Below, in pieces: positions 17,086 through 26,563 of a stretch of 64,000 bases of DNA. Location of the stretch: NCBI GenBank assembly GCA_963542545.1, contig CAUTWO010000002.1:62001-126000 (forward strand). Reading direction: 5' to 3'. This DNA is from CALISC01 sp963542545 (GTDB lineage: Bacteria > Bacillota_I > Bacilli_A > Acholeplasmatales > Acholeplasmataceae). Each line of letters starts with the position of its first letter. The first letter of the stretch is position 1. The translations under genes were made by a program, and so were the position numbers. The notes under the pieces were generated by a model, which was not told the DNA's origin, did no database searches, and saw nothing but the letters and a program-made list of their open reading frames with translations.

Positions 17086-17640
17086 ATGCAAATCACTAAA
17101 AATAAGTTAGAAATAATTAAGTTAACAATCGCAGCAGTTTTAACGGCAAGTGCAGTTGCAGTTAACTCACTATACTCATATATCGTCCCAATTGGCATGT
17201 TCAGAGTACCTTTTTTTATCGTTGCTTTAGCTGTGGTTGCGATTGCTTTTGGTCCAGCATATGCACTAATTACTGGCGTAATTTACGACCTTTTGTTTGG
17301 GTTTTTAAATTCACTTGGTTATCTTCCTATCTACGGATTTGCTACTTATTTTTGGGTGTTACTTTACTCAATTATTTGCTTTAAAAGAATTTCTAAATTA
17401 ACTATTTTTATGGCTACATTTTTTGGATATCTTGGCTATACTTTGATAAACACTTTTGCCACTTGGTTTTATTTTGGAAAACTTGCTTTTTTAAGCCTGT
17501 TGCTTCGCTTAGGTTTAACCTTAATTTTCACACCAATTTTATTTGCCTTAATTTGCCTGCTAATCAATAGATTTAGTGAAATTGATAAGTTAAATATCAC
17601 TAAAATAGAGTTTCTTAAAACCAAAGAATTAGAATACTAA
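17086..17640 (+). CDS. ECF transporter S component (substrate-binding membrane subunit)
   Basis: 184 residues with five or six hydrophobic segments. Early residues MFRVPFFIVALAVVAIAFGPAYALITGVIYDLL match the pattern of vitamin-uptake S components (folate, thiamin or queuosine-precursor groups). It would bind a vitamin at the outer membrane face and work with a shared EcfA-EcfA'-EcfT module, which is not in this window. No riboswitch is seen upstream and the predicted mRNA has no leader, so the substrate cannot be named. Confidence 0.75.
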   Translation: MQITKNKLEIIKLTIAAVLTASAVAVNSLYSYIVPIGMFRVPFFIVALAVVAIAFGPAYALITGVIYDLLFGFLNSLGYLPIYGFATYFWVLLYSIICFKRISKLTIFMATFFGYLGYTLINTFATWFYFGKLAFLSLLLRLGLTLIFTPILFALICLLINRFSEIDKLNITKIEFLKTKELEY

Positions 17641-17641
17641 T

Positions 17642-18376
17642 TTAAAGTCTTTCGCTAAATACTAACGAAGGAAAAATAACCGCTGATTTTTGTGCTTCGC
17701 CTAAAAATAAAATTGAAAGTTTATTTAGTGCTGCCTTAAAGCGCTTACCGTGATTTGGGTGAGTTAAATGCACGTGTTCATGCAAAATAGTTTCAATAGC
17801 AAACTCTTCTTTAAAACAGATCAAAATTGGATTTAAAATAATTTCGGTCTTATCATTAACAGTGCGTTTACATTTGCCATAATAGCCTTTGACTAATTTA
17901 AAACTATAGGCGTCTGCAACGGTGGTAAGTTTTTCTTTTGAGCGGTTTAGAAATTTAAAAAGAAAGTCTTTTAGGACTTTAGTGTAAAACTCTTTTTTGG
18001 CAGTCTGCAATGTTTTGTATTTAGAACTAAAGAAGTAAGTAGATTCTCCGTCAAATCCAAACACATTTTTTTGCAATGTTGCGCTTGGCAAAAAGTCATA
18101 GATTTTGGCAAAAACCATTACCTTATTTTTTTGACAAACCTCTTGATTGTACTGGCGAAAATAGTAAAAAACATCGCTTTGAACTTTTGAGTTATTTACT
18201 ATTTTTTCGCCATTTAAGGCGATTTCGCGAAAACTATATTTATACTCATAAAAACTTGGAAAAAGTAAAACTGGTTGTATTCCTTCACAAGTTAAGTAAC
18301 TTCTTTTAATGTTTTGATTAAACCTAATTAGAATTTTTCCAAATTTCTTAGTTACGATAAAAGAATCCGCACTCAT
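17642..18376 (-). CDS. YgjP-like zinc metallopeptidase (M48-related)
   Basis: Predicted soluble metalloprotease of 244 residues. The motif HEHVHLTHPNHGKRF near residue 197 combines HExxH with the downstream NHxxxF typical of the YgjP/DUF45 group. The substrate is unknown. Its ATG overlaps the TGA of the U32 gene as ATGA, so it is the last gene of the trmR-trhP run. It converges with the ECF gene one base beyond. Confidence 0.8.
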   Translation of the reverse strand: MSADSFIVTKKFGKILIRFNQNIKRSYLTCEGIQPVLLFPSFYEYKYSFREIALNGEKIVNNSKVQSDVFYYFRQYNQEVCQKNKVMVFAKIYDFLPSATLQKNVFGFDGESTYFFSSKYKTLQTAKKEFYTKVLKDFLFKFLNRSKEKLTTVADAYSFKLVKGYYGKCKRTVNDKTEIILNPILICFKEEFAIETILHEHVHLTHPNHGKRFKAALNKLSILFLGEAQKSAVIFPSLVFSERL

Positions 18377-19548
18377 TTTTTTCTAATCATAGAATATGGC
18401 TCTATTTTGGCATTTAGTTTTACGTAAACCTTGCTCATCGCATGGTTCGCAGTTTGGATTTCTTCAAAGTTTTCATTCCATAATTTTAAAACTTTAAATG
18501 TTCTTTCTTTGCCTAATGGGGCCATTAACTCAATTTTGTCACCAACTGAAAAGTAGTTTCTTTGCTGAAATAAATACACACCTTTTTCAACTTCTTGATT
18601 TAAATAAAGTCCACAAAATGCTTGATTTGGTTTAGTGGTATTTTGGTCAAAAAGCACCTTAGTTTCAGCAGGTAAATTATCTAAGTGCCCAGTTGCGCTT
18701 AGTCTGTTTTCGGCAGCCTTTAATTTATGGCTATATTTTTTAACTGAGTTAATTTTTTTAGTTTCATAAATTTCGTCAAGCATTTGACGATAAGTTTTCA
18801 CAACAGTAGCAATGTAGTGTAGAGACTTCATTCTGCCTTCTATTTTAAGTGAAGACACATTGGCTAAGACTAAACTTTTAATGTGCGGCACTGCATTTAA
18901 GTCCATAGCCGAAAAAGAAACAGGTTCGTTTTTAAGTTGCTTATCACCTGAATACAAAAAATACTCCCATCGACAGCTGTGTGCACAACCTCCACGGTTG
19001 GCGTCTCTGCCGGTAAAAGTATTTGAAAGTGAGCATCTACCTGAATAACTCATGCACATCCCACCATGGATAAAGACCTCAATGTCAAGACCGTGTCTGT
19101 TAAGATTTTTAATTTCTTTAATTGAAAGTTCTCGGCCTAAAACTATTCTTTTTACACCTAGTTCTTTCCAAAACAAAATAGTGCGCGAGTTGATAACACT
19201 TTGCTGAGTTGAAAGATGTATTTCTAAATTGGTGTATTTACGAGCAGCATGAATAATAGCAAAAGACGCACATATAATGGCGTCAACTCCTGCTATTTCT
19301 AACTCTTGTAAATAGTTTTTTAAACCTTCTAAGTCTTCGTTGTGTGGCAAAATATTGGCAGTCACGTATACTTTTTTGCCAAGAGAATGCGCAAACTCAC
19401 ACGCTTCTTTAATTAACGGGATTGTGAAGTTAGAAGCACGCGCACGAAGAGAAAACTCAAGCCCGCCGATAAAAACAGCATCTGCTCCGTAGATTAGCGC
19501 GTATTTTAGTTTTTCAATATCACCAGCTGGTGCTAACAGTTCGCTCAT
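18373..19548 (-). CDS. U32 peptidase-family tRNA hydroxylation protein (TrhP/YrrO-like)
   Basis: 391 residues, starting with the family signature SELLAPAGDIEKLKYALIYGADAVFIG and containing VFIHGGMCMSYSGRC and LKIEGRMKS, the conserved U32 region. In B. subtilis YrrN and YrrO (U32 members) help form 5-hydroxyuridine in tRNA, then methylated by TrmR. Here it sits in the same order, trmR-yrrN-yrrO, so tRNA wobble modification is the likely role rather than proteolysis. It ends in TGA. It overlaps the broken U32 frame upstream by 4 nt. Confidence 0.88.
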   Translation of the reverse strand: MSELLAPAGDIEKLKYALIYGADAVFIGGLEFSLRARASNFTIPLIKEACEFAHSLGKKVYVTANILPHNEDLEGLKNYLQELEIAGVDAIICASFAIIHAARKYTNLEIHLSTQQSVINSRTILFWKELGVKRIVLGRELSIKEIKNLNRHGLDIEVFIHGGMCMSYSGRCSLSNTFTGRDANRGGCAHSCRWEYFLYSGDKQLKNEPVSFSAMDLNAVPHIKSLVLANVSSLKIEGRMKSLHYIATVVKTYRQMLDEIYETKKINSVKKYSHKLKAAENRLSATGHLDNLPAETKVLFDQNTTKPNQAFCGLYLNQEVEKGVYLFQQRNYFSVGDKIELMAPLGKERTFKVLKLWNENFEEIQTANHAMSKVYVKLNAKIEPYSMIRKK

Positions 19549-20393
19549 TTTTTATACACCGTTTTTGTTTCTGCAAAACCTGCGTCTTGCAAGTCACTGT
19601 ATTTTGCTTTAAATTGTTCTATGTCTGTATCTAAAATGTTGTTTTTTTGATAAAGATTAAGTGCATCAATTGCGTATTGATCTGAAAAAAATAAAGGGTC
19701 TATCACAAAGTATTTAAGACAAGTTTTTAGTTTTGCAATATAACTAAACATTTGCGTAGTTTTACCGCGAAATAAATAGGTACCAAATTCATCTTCAAGG
19801 ACATTTAATTTTTCTGCCCTATTTTTTTCTTATAAAAACAAATCTGCTCTATTTTTTAAATCCAAGGTGTGTTTAAATTTTTTGTTGTATATAGAAAGTA
19901 AATGGCGCTTCGAGTGAAACATTGAAAATCTGCCGTGTCCTTGGAAAAAAAGATTAAAATTAGGATTTTTTTGACTAATTTCACAAATATTTTCAATAGT
20001 AATTTCTTTAGCTAAAAATACCCCAAAAAAACCAAGTTCAGAAATAGTTTGAACTTCTTGCCAATTGGTAATTAGAGTTTCTGGGTTATATACGCACTTA
20101 TTTAATAAGTTTTCTTCTTTTAAAAACTGAGCAACTCCAATGTCGGCAACAATATAACTAATAATGTTTTCTTTATGTTTAAGTTTATTTAAATAATTTT
20201 TAAGCGCAGGAAAATCTTGGTCATAGGCCATAAAAGAAAGATCAATGAAGGCTTTGTGGTTTTTTAAATAAGTATTAATTTCTTCAACTGTAAAACGGCG
20301 ATAGCATTTATATGAAAACTTAGTTCTCAAAACCAAAGCAGCATCAACATTCTCGTATTTCGTTAGGTCAAGTGGATATATTAAGTATTTCAT
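19545..20393 (-). pseudogene. Small U32-family gene (YrrN/TrhP1-like) interrupted by one in-frame TAA
   Basis: The minus-strand frame is continuous from the ATG at 20393 to the stop at 19545 except for a single TAA at 19830-19832. Before it the frame ends KNRADLFL; after the stop it reads EKNRAEKLNVLEDEFGTYLF, the usual U32 segment, then FRGKTTQMFSYIAKLK. No frameshift is needed. Two products of 187 and at most about 90 residues would result unless the stop is read through or is a sequencing error. The gene overlaps trmR upstream and the larger U32 gene downstream by 4 nt each, so operon structure is kept and the damage looks recent. Confidence 0.75.
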
Positions 20394-20968
20394 AACTTTT
20401 TTGACACTAAAAGACCGTCTGCGATATCTAGAAACTCAGATTTAAAGTAATTATTTTTGAAAACTTTGGTTTTAAAAGTTTCTAATTTTTTAAGAAGTTG
20501 AGCTGTGTTTTTAGAAACTGAGTTCTGGTTTAGTTTGTGAAAGGAAATGTTGTCACAAACTATCAGGCCACCTTTTTTTAAGTTGTTTTGAAATTTTTCA
20601 AAATATTTTAAATATTGTGCTTTCGGGCCATCTATAAAAATTAGGTCAAAAACCTCACCTGTAAAGTCAGCGTCAATTGCATCAGCTAAAAGCGGAGTCA
20701 CTTGTTTTTCAACTCCACAAATTAAAAAATTGTGTTTTGCTTTAGCAAAACTATCTGGATTTTTTTCAATAGTCGTAATCTCTAAGTTTTTATTTTCTTT
20801 TAAAAAACTAAGAGCACTAAAACCGTAAGCAGTTCCAATTTCTAAAATTTTTTTAATGTTTTGTTTTTTTATCAATTCGTTGATATATAAAACTGCTCTG
20901 TCTTTTAAAATTGGAACCTGGGCAAAAATGCAGTCGTTTTTAACTAAATTAAACTCTAGACTATTCAT
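20390..20968 (-). CDS. trmR: tRNA 5-hydroxyuridine methyltransferase (TrmR/YrrM-like)
   Basis: SAM-dependent methyltransferase of the O-methyltransferase-3 fold: motif I ILEIGTAYGFSAL, acidic residue in ITTIEKNPD, motif LIFIDGPKAQY and VCDNI. In B. subtilis TrmR makes 5-methoxyuridine from 5-hydroxyuridine in tRNA; the following U32 genes supply the hydroxyl. I chose the ATG at 20968, which gives a family-like start (MNSLEFNLVKN). It overlaps the yrzB end by 8 nt; a GGAG precedes it closely. A longer frame reaches 21025, but it would lie deeper in yrzB. Confidence 0.85.
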   Translation of the reverse strand: MNSLEFNLVKNDCIFAQVPILKDRAVLYINELIKKQNIKKILEIGTAYGFSALSFLKENKNLEITTIEKNPDSFAKAKHNFLICGVEKQVTPLLADAIDADFTGEVFDLIFIDGPKAQYLKYFEKFQNNLKKGGLIVCDNISFHKLNQNSVSKNTAQLLKKLETFKTKVFKNNYFKSEFLDIADGLLVSKKL

Positions 20969-21299
20969 GCTCCAAATCAGACATGTATTCAAGGAAAACT
21001 TCGGTAAGTTGTCTGTATTCTTCAACGTCTTCTATATCTGTTAAACTACCGCTAAACTCAAGGTTAACATCAGTTTTAGTAAGTTCGTTGTATTTGGCAA
21101 AAATTAAGTTAGTTCCTTCTTTGTCAAGTAGAGCCACATAGTTTCTAGTTACTCCTGCAAACTCGCGAGTAGTTGTAAAAATCACGATAAAAGTCTCGTC
21201 CTTACCGTCAACAGATATTTTGACTTCTCTGGATTTATCTTTTTTTAAGGATTCAATAACCTTGTCATTTAACGAAATTACTTTTTCTTCGTTTTCCAT
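20961..21299 (-). CDS. DUF1292 protein (YrzB-like)
   Basis: 112 residues, acidic, cytosolic. Pattern and position (between ruvX and trmR) match the DUF1292/YrzB family of Firmicutes, whose function is not established. The sequence DETFIVIFTTTREFAGVTRNYVALLDKEG contains the conserved two-strand region. In B. subtilis mltG lies between this gene and trmR; here it is absent and the two genes overlap. Confidence 0.8.
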   Translation of the reverse strand: MENEEKVISLNDKVIESLKKDKSREVKISVDGKDETFIVIFTTTREFAGVTRNYVALLDKEGTNLIFAKYNELTKTDVNLEFSGSLTDIEDVEEYRQLTEVFLEYMSDLEHE

Positions 21300-21317
21300 A
21301 AAATCACCTTTTTTGGT

Positions 21318-21737
21318 TTAAAAACTTGATCTGCGGTCTAGATATTTTTGTAGAATTACGACAGCAGAAAGTTCATCTTTAAATTGTTTTCTTTGTTTTA
21401 TATTAGTTTTACTTTGTCTAAAAACCCCAAAAACGGCGTTTGTAGATAAGCGTTCATCTTCTAAAATTACTTTAACCCCAGGCAGTGCTTCTTCAATTAA
21501 GGTCTTAAAGTCTTCAGAAATTTTTGCGCGCACTCCGACATCTCCATTCATGTGTTTAGGGTAGCCAAGTACGATTTCTTGAAAATTATATTTGGTGTTA
21601 AGTTCAACTAAATGAGCAATGCAAAGTGAGTAGTCTTCGTTTTCAAAACGAAAAGTTTCTAAGTTATTGGCAATTATATGAGACTCAGAAATTGCAAGAC
21701 CCATAGTTTTTGAGCCCAGATCAATTCCAAGAATCAT
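21318..21737 (-). CDS. ruvX: Holliday-junction-resolvase-like protein RuvX (YqgF)
   Basis: RNase H-fold nuclease of 139 residues with ILGIDLGSKTMGLA at the start, VLGYPKHMNG and EDERLSTNAV, the conserved acidic sites of the YqgF family. It is linked to rRNA processing and possibly recombination. Its start overlaps the alaS end by 17 nt, a normal Firmicute order. Confidence 0.92.
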   Translation of the reverse strand: MILGIDLGSKTMGLAISESHIIANNLETFRFENEDYSLCIAHLVELNTKYNFQEIVLGYPKHMNGDVGVRAKISEDFKTLIEEALPGVKVILEDERLSTNAVFGVFRQSKTNIKQRKQFKDELSAVVILQKYLDRRSSF

Positions 21738-24300
21738 TTTTGTTAAACTCCTTTAAAACCAGGTCAACTTTGCTTAAATCACCACCGCCAGCGGTAGCAA
21801 AATCAGGTCTACCCCCACCTTTTGAGTTAAGAATAGAGTTTATCTTTTTAATGTAGTAAGTGGCTTTTTGAGTATTTGATTTAACAAAAATATTAACCTT
21901 TTCAACATCTATGTTTATCATGATACAGTTATTTAGTTTTTGGGTGTTTACATACTGCATAAACACATCTTTTGCGATTTTCGAATCTATCTTTGACTTA
22001 AAAATATAATTTTGTGAAGTCGCATTGTTAAGCGATTTTAAAGCATTTTTGATATTTATTTCACTAATTTGTTTTTCGTATTTTAAGGCTTGTGTTTTGA
22101 TTTCTTGCAGGTATGATTTTGCATTTAAAATATCTTGATATGAACCTTTAATTTCTGGTTTTTTTGCAAACTCTAATTTAAGCGAAACATTGTTTAGTTC
22201 ATTAACTTTGTTTAAAATAACATTTGCTTCATTAAAGTAATGCGCAGCATATTCTTCAACTTTAGCCTTTAGGTTTGCACCAGAAACCGCAAAAATACGG
22301 TAAAGTCCAGAGCCAATTGACTCAATTTGAGTAATTGCAAAGTCTTTGATTTCATTTGTATTTTTAACGTGAGTGCCACCACATAGCTCAATTGAGTAGT
22401 TTTCCATTGAAACCATTCTAACTGTTTTGTCGTATTTTTCGCCAAACAAGGCGATTGCGCCGTATTTTAAAGCAGTGTCGTAATCAGTGTATTCATACTT
22501 AACTTTTAGACCTTTTTTAATTTTATCTTTAACAATTTTTTCAGCCTTTAAAAGTTCTTCGTCTTTTGGAAAATTGTAGCAGTTAAAATCAAATCTTAAG
22601 TAAGGCGCGCAAACTTTTGAACCTCTTTGGTTAACGTATTCACCTAGCACATCTTTCAAGGCTCTGTGAATTAAGTGAGTTGCACTATGGTTATACATAG
22701 TAGGTGTGCGATGTGCTTCGTCAACTTGGCATTTAACGACTTCGCCTTCATTAAACTGAGATTCAACAATGTGTAGGTGTTGGCCAAACGGCAGTTTAAG
22801 CATGCCTTTCACTTCCACTTTTTCAATAGTTCCGAGGTCCGAAACTTGACCTCCGGTTTCTGCAAAAAAAGGAGTTTTATCAAGGACAATCCCTTCTTTA
22901 AAAACTTTGATTACTCTGGATTCAGACGATAAGTTTTCGTATCCTATAAACTCAGACTTTTCACTAAACTCTAAAAACTCTTTGTTTTGTCCTTTCATTG
23001 ACTGAAAGTTTTGGCGAGCAGAGCGAGAAAGTTCTTTTTGTTTTGCAAGAAACTGATAAAAGCCTTTTTCGTCAACTTCAACACCGTTTTCATCGGCATA
23101 CTCTTTAGTTAACTCAAACGGGAAGCCGTAGGTGTCGTATAACTTAAATGCACTTTCACCAGAAATTGATTTTTTGATTTGAATAAGTTTAAAAAACTCT
23201 TTTTCGCCAGCTTCAATAGTTTCTAAAAACTTCTCTTCTTCTTGTTTTAAAATGTTTTGAACAACTTCAACACTATTTTTAAGGTCAGTGTAAAACTCAC
23301 CCATTGCCTCAATTACACTTGGCACAAGCAGATATATAAAAGGTTTCTGCATACCAAGTCTACGCCCTGCTTTAACAGCACGGCGAATTAGTCTTCTAAG
23401 CACGTAGCCTCTGCCTTCATTTGAAACCACGGCTCCATCTGAAACCGCAAAAGTCACGGTTTTTAAGTGGTCAGCGATAATTTTAAACTCTTTTTGACCT
23501 ACGTATTTGTGGTTAGTTTGTTTTTCAATTGCTCGCATAATTGGCGCAAACAAGTCAGTGTCGTAGTTTGTCTCTACATCTTGCATAATTGCACAAAGTC
23601 GCTCAAAACCAGCTCCGGTATCAATATTTTTGTGCGGAAGCGGTTTGTAGTATTCTCGTTTTTTGCCGGTTTCTGCGTTAAAAGAAGAAAAAACTATATT
23701 CCAAAGTTCAACATAGCGAGCAGTTTCTAAGTCGTTCCTTAAAGCTACTTCTCCGCGTGGGTCGTATTTTTCTCCGCGGTCATAAATTATTTCGGTATTT
23801 GGCCCGCAAGGTCCTTCGCCAATTTCCCAAAAATTTGATTCAAGCGACACTAATTTACTTTCAGAAACACCTAAACTTAGCCAAATTTCTTTAGTTTCAA
23901 GGTCTTGAGGATAATAAGTAAAATAAAGTTTATTTAAGTCAAACCCAAACCATTTAGGTGAAGTCATTAACTCAAAAGCAAAAGCAATCGCTTCTTTTTT
24001 AAAGTAGTTGCCAATAGAAAAATTGCCAAGCATTTCAAAAAAGGTATGGTGTCTCGCGGTTAGTCCCACGTTTTCAATATCGTTTGTACGGATACATTTT
24101 TGGGAACTAGTAATTCTTGGATATGGCGGCATCATTGTCCCGTCAAAGTATTGTTTAAGTGACGCTACACCTGAATTAATCCACAGCAAAGTCTTGTCGT
24201 TTTTCGGAATTAACGAAACTGACTTATATACATAGTGGTCTTTGGATTTAAAGAAATCCAGCCACATTTGTCTGATTTGGTTACCTGTTAATTTTTTCAT
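21721..24300 (-). CDS. alaS: Alanyl-tRNA synthetase
   Basis: Class II synthetase of 859 residues charging tRNA-Ala. Motifs seen: N-terminal DFFKSKDHYVYKS, the ARHHTFFEMLGNFS region, the editing-domain metal site HSATHLIHRAL with CGGTH near residue 641, and a Gly-rich C-terminus (GGGRPDFATAGG). It ends in TGA, one of the genes showing that TGA is a stop. It heads the alaS-ruvX-yrzB-trmR-U32-U32-ygjP series and follows smpB by 17 nt. No T-box leader is seen. Confidence 0.97.
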   Translation of the reverse strand: MKKLTGNQIRQMWLDFFKSKDHYVYKSVSLIPKNDKTLLWINSGVASLKQYFDGTMMPPYPRITSSQKCIRTNDIENVGLTARHHTFFEMLGNFSIGNYFKKEAIAFAFELMTSPKWFGFDLNKLYFTYYPQDLETKEIWLSLGVSESKLVSLESNFWEIGEGPCGPNTEIIYDRGEKYDPRGEVALRNDLETARYVELWNIVFSSFNAETGKKREYYKPLPHKNIDTGAGFERLCAIMQDVETNYDTDLFAPIMRAIEKQTNHKYVGQKEFKIIADHLKTVTFAVSDGAVVSNEGRGYVLRRLIRRAVKAGRRLGMQKPFIYLLVPSVIEAMGEFYTDLKNSVEVVQNILKQEEEKFLETIEAGEKEFFKLIQIKKSISGESAFKLYDTYGFPFELTKEYADENGVEVDEKGFYQFLAKQKELSRSARQNFQSMKGQNKEFLEFSEKSEFIGYENLSSESRVIKVFKEGIVLDKTPFFAETGGQVSDLGTIEKVEVKGMLKLPFGQHLHIVESQFNEGEVVKCQVDEAHRTPTMYNHSATHLIHRALKDVLGEYVNQRGSKVCAPYLRFDFNCYNFPKDEELLKAEKIVKDKIKKGLKVKYEYTDYDTALKYGAIALFGEKYDKTVRMVSMENYSIELCGGTHVKNTNEIKDFAITQIESIGSGLYRIFAVSGANLKAKVEEYAAHYFNEANVILNKVNELNNVSLKLEFAKKPEIKGSYQDILNAKSYLQEIKTQALKYEKQISEINIKNALKSLNNATSQNYIFKSKIDSKIAKDVFMQYVNTQKLNNCIMINIDVEKVNIFVKSNTQKATYYIKKINSILNSKGGGRPDFATAGGGDLSKVDLVLKEFNKNDSWN

Positions 24301-24317
24301 AATTTTGATACCTTTTG

Positions 24318-24767
24318 TTAAACTTTTAGTTTAAATTTAGCGTTTTCACGTTTCAAATCGCGTTCTTTAATGGTTTGTCTTTTATCCCTTAAGTTTTTAC
24401 CACGACACAGCCCAATTTCTACCTTTACCAGCGCCTGGTTAAGGTAAATTTTTAAAGGAATTAGAGTTAGACCTTTTTCAAAAACTTTTTGCTTAATTTG
24501 AATAATTTCGGCTTTATGCAAAAGTAGTTTACGGTTGCTAATTTCTTTGTGTTGAAACTTAGCAAGGTTTTCTTGGACAAACCCAATTTTCATGTCGCGC
24601 AAGTAAAGTTCTAAATGTTTAGTAATATCGCAAAAAGCACCAGTCATTGTGACTTTACCGGCGCGAAGAGCCTTGACTTCAGAACCAGTTAAAACGATTC
24701 CTGCTTCGTAGGTTTTAATGATTTCAAAGTCAAAATATGCTTTTTTGTTGTTTGCGATAATTTTCAT
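24318..24767 (-). CDS. smpB: SsrA-binding protein SmpB
   Basis: Binds tmRNA for trans-translation of stalled ribosomes. 149 residues with IANNKKAYFDFEI, GIVLTGSEVKALRAGK and the C-terminal GKNLRDKRQTIKERD helix. No tmRNA gene could be found nearby. It is 17 nt upstream of alaS and follows the eno terminator. Confidence 0.95.
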   Translation of the reverse strand: MKIIANNKKAYFDFEIIKTYEAGIVLTGSEVKALRAGKVTMTGAFCDITKHLELYLRDMKIGFVQENLAKFQHKEISNRKLLLHKAEIIQIKQKVFEKGLTLIPLKIYLNQALVKVEIGLCRGKNLRDKRQTIKERDLKRENAKFKLKV

Positions 24768-24787
24768 TTTTAACCTTATTTTGACAA

Positions 24788-24824
24788 TTAAAAGCCCCTT
24801 TGTGCAAAAACAAAGGGCTTTTAA
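24788..24824 (-). terminator. Terminator of eno
   Basis: AAAAGCCC-C-TTTG pairs with CAAAGGGCTTTT (one bulged C) followed on the minus strand by a T-rich stretch, between eno and smpB. Confidence 0.75.
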
Positions 24825-24862
24825 CTTAAATTTTTATGTGTTTTAAAGAATTAAACTAAAAT

Positions 24863-26155
24863 TTATTTTTTTAGTTTAGGAAATGCAGCTAGTCCTGGAT
24901 AAACTGCTTGGTCGCCAAGTAGTTCTTCAAGACGAATTAGTTGGTTGTATTTAGCAATGCGGTCAGTTCTAGACATAGAACCTGTTTTAATTTGTCCTGC
25001 GTTTAGGGCAACTGCTAAATCTGCAATAAAAGTATCTTCAGTTTCTCCACTGCGGTGGCTAATTACTGTGGTGTAGCCTGAGCGTTTAGCAAGTTCAATA
25101 GTGCGGTAAGTTTCAGTAATAGAACCAATTTGGTTAACTTTAACTAAAATAGAGTTAGCAACACCTTTTTCAATACCTTGAGCAAGTCGTTTTTCGTTAG
25201 TTACAAATAAGTCATCGCCGACTAATTGGATTTTGTCGCCAAGTTTTTCAGTTAGTTTTTTCCAGCCAGCCCAGTCATCTTCAAATAAACCGTCTTCAAT
25301 TGAAATAAGTGGGTATTTTTCAACTAGAGAAACATAGAAGTCAACTAGTTGATCAGAAGTCAATTCTTCACCAGTTGCTTTGAAAACATAGCGTTTTTTA
25401 GCCTCGTCGTAGAACTCAGAAGAAGCGGCGTCAATTGCTAAAAATACATCTTTACCTGGTTTGTAGCCAGCTTGTTTAATAGCCTCAACAATTAAGTCAA
25501 AAGCAGCAGCATTTGACTCTAGGTTTGGAGCAAATCCACCTTCATCTCCACCACCAGTTGCAAGACCTTTTTTCTTAAGTACTGCTTTTAGGTTGTGATA
25601 AACTTCAGCAGCACAAACGATTGCTTCTTTGAAAGTTTTAAAACCAGCAGGAATAATCATGAACTCTTGGAAATCAACGTTACTGTCAGCGTGTGCTCCA
25701 CCGTTTAAGATGTTTAGCATTGGCACTGGCAAAGTATGTGCAAAGAAAGTACCAAGGTATGAGTGCAAGTCTAGACCAAGAAAGTCAGCAGCAGCGCGGC
25801 AAGTTGCCATTGAAACGGCAAGGATTGCGTTAGCACCAAGATTTGCTTTATTTGGAGTTCCATCTAAATCAAGCATCGCTTGGTCAATCGCCATTTGGTC
25901 AAGGCAAGATAGACCGATTAGTTCAGGTGCGATTTTTTCGTTAACGTTAGCAACAGCCTTTAACACACCTCTTCCAAGAAAACGTTTTTTATCTCCATCT
26001 CTAAGCTCAACTGCTTCGTGTGCACCAGTAGATGCACCAGATGGAACAAGAGCACGACCGAACGCTCCTGAATCTGTAGTTACTTCAACCTCTACAGTAG
26101 GGTTACCACGTGAATCTAGAACTTCACGCGCATGAACAGCAATAATATAAGGCAT
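24863..26155 (-). CDS. eno: Enolase
   Basis: Converts 2-phosphoglycerate to phosphoenolpyruvate. 430 residues with VLDSRGNPTVEVEV, GASTGAHEAVELRD, the metal ligand region SIEDGLFEDDW and the signature VISHRSGETEDTFIADLAV. GGAGG stands before the ATG. It is the last gene before the terminus region on its left side and has its own promoter reading leftwards. Confidence 0.97.
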   Translation of the reverse strand: MPYIIAVHAREVLDSRGNPTVEVEVTTDSGAFGRALVPSGASTGAHEAVELRDGDKKRFLGRGVLKAVANVNEKIAPELIGLSCLDQMAIDQAMLDLDGTPNKANLGANAILAVSMATCRAAADFLGLDLHSYLGTFFAHTLPVPMLNILNGGAHADSNVDFQEFMIIPAGFKTFKEAIVCAAEVYHNLKAVLKKKGLATGGGDEGGFAPNLESNAAAFDLIVEAIKQAGYKPGKDVFLAIDAASSEFYDEAKKRYVFKATGEELTSDQLVDFYVSLVEKYPLISIEDGLFEDDWAGWKKLTEKLGDKIQLVGDDLFVTNEKRLAQGIEKGVANSILVKVNQIGSITETYRTIELAKRSGYTTVISHRSGETEDTFIADLAVALNAGQIKTGSMSRTDRIAKYNQLIRLEELLGDQAVYPGLAAFPKLKK

Positions 26156-26237
26156 ATTTTTCCTCCGTAATACTTATATATTATATAACATTATATGCAA
26201 ATAAAAAACACATTAATTAGATTTTTGTAATTTACTC

Positions 26238-26424
26238 AGTTTATTTTAATTAAACTTTTTAAAATTATTTATATTTATGTTTAATAACATTTTTAATACA
26301 CTAATTAGTGAAAATACATGCCTAAAAATATCACGCAATAACTTTTATGGCTAAACTGTTTTATACAAAATCTGTGTTATATTTGTTCGGTAACAAAATT
26401 CCAGTAGTTTATTTTAATTAAACT
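26238..26424. repeat. Pair of identical 19-bp direct repeats
   Basis: AGTTTATTTTAATTAAACT occurs at 26238-26256 and again at 26406-26424. Each copy is itself partly palindromic (AGTTT...AAACT), suggesting a protein-binding site rather than chance. Confidence 0.6.
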
Positions 26425-26492
26425 AAATTCATTTATATTAAAAAAGTTTAATTAACACTTAAGACAGAGTTTGCGCTGGATTATTTCAATGT

Positions 26493-26563
26493 GTTTCGCT
26501 TATGCTTAGCATATTTGAAACAAAACTAAACCAAAAAAAACGTAAACTGTTTTTAGTTTTTTT
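26493..26563. other. Two consecutive stem-loops
   Basis: First: GTTTC (26493) with GAAAC (26517) enclosing TATGC/GCATA. Second: AAAACTAAA (26522-26530) with TTTAGTTTT (26552-26560), then Ts. They are terminator-like, but there is no gene directly upstream on either strand. Confidence 0.4.
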
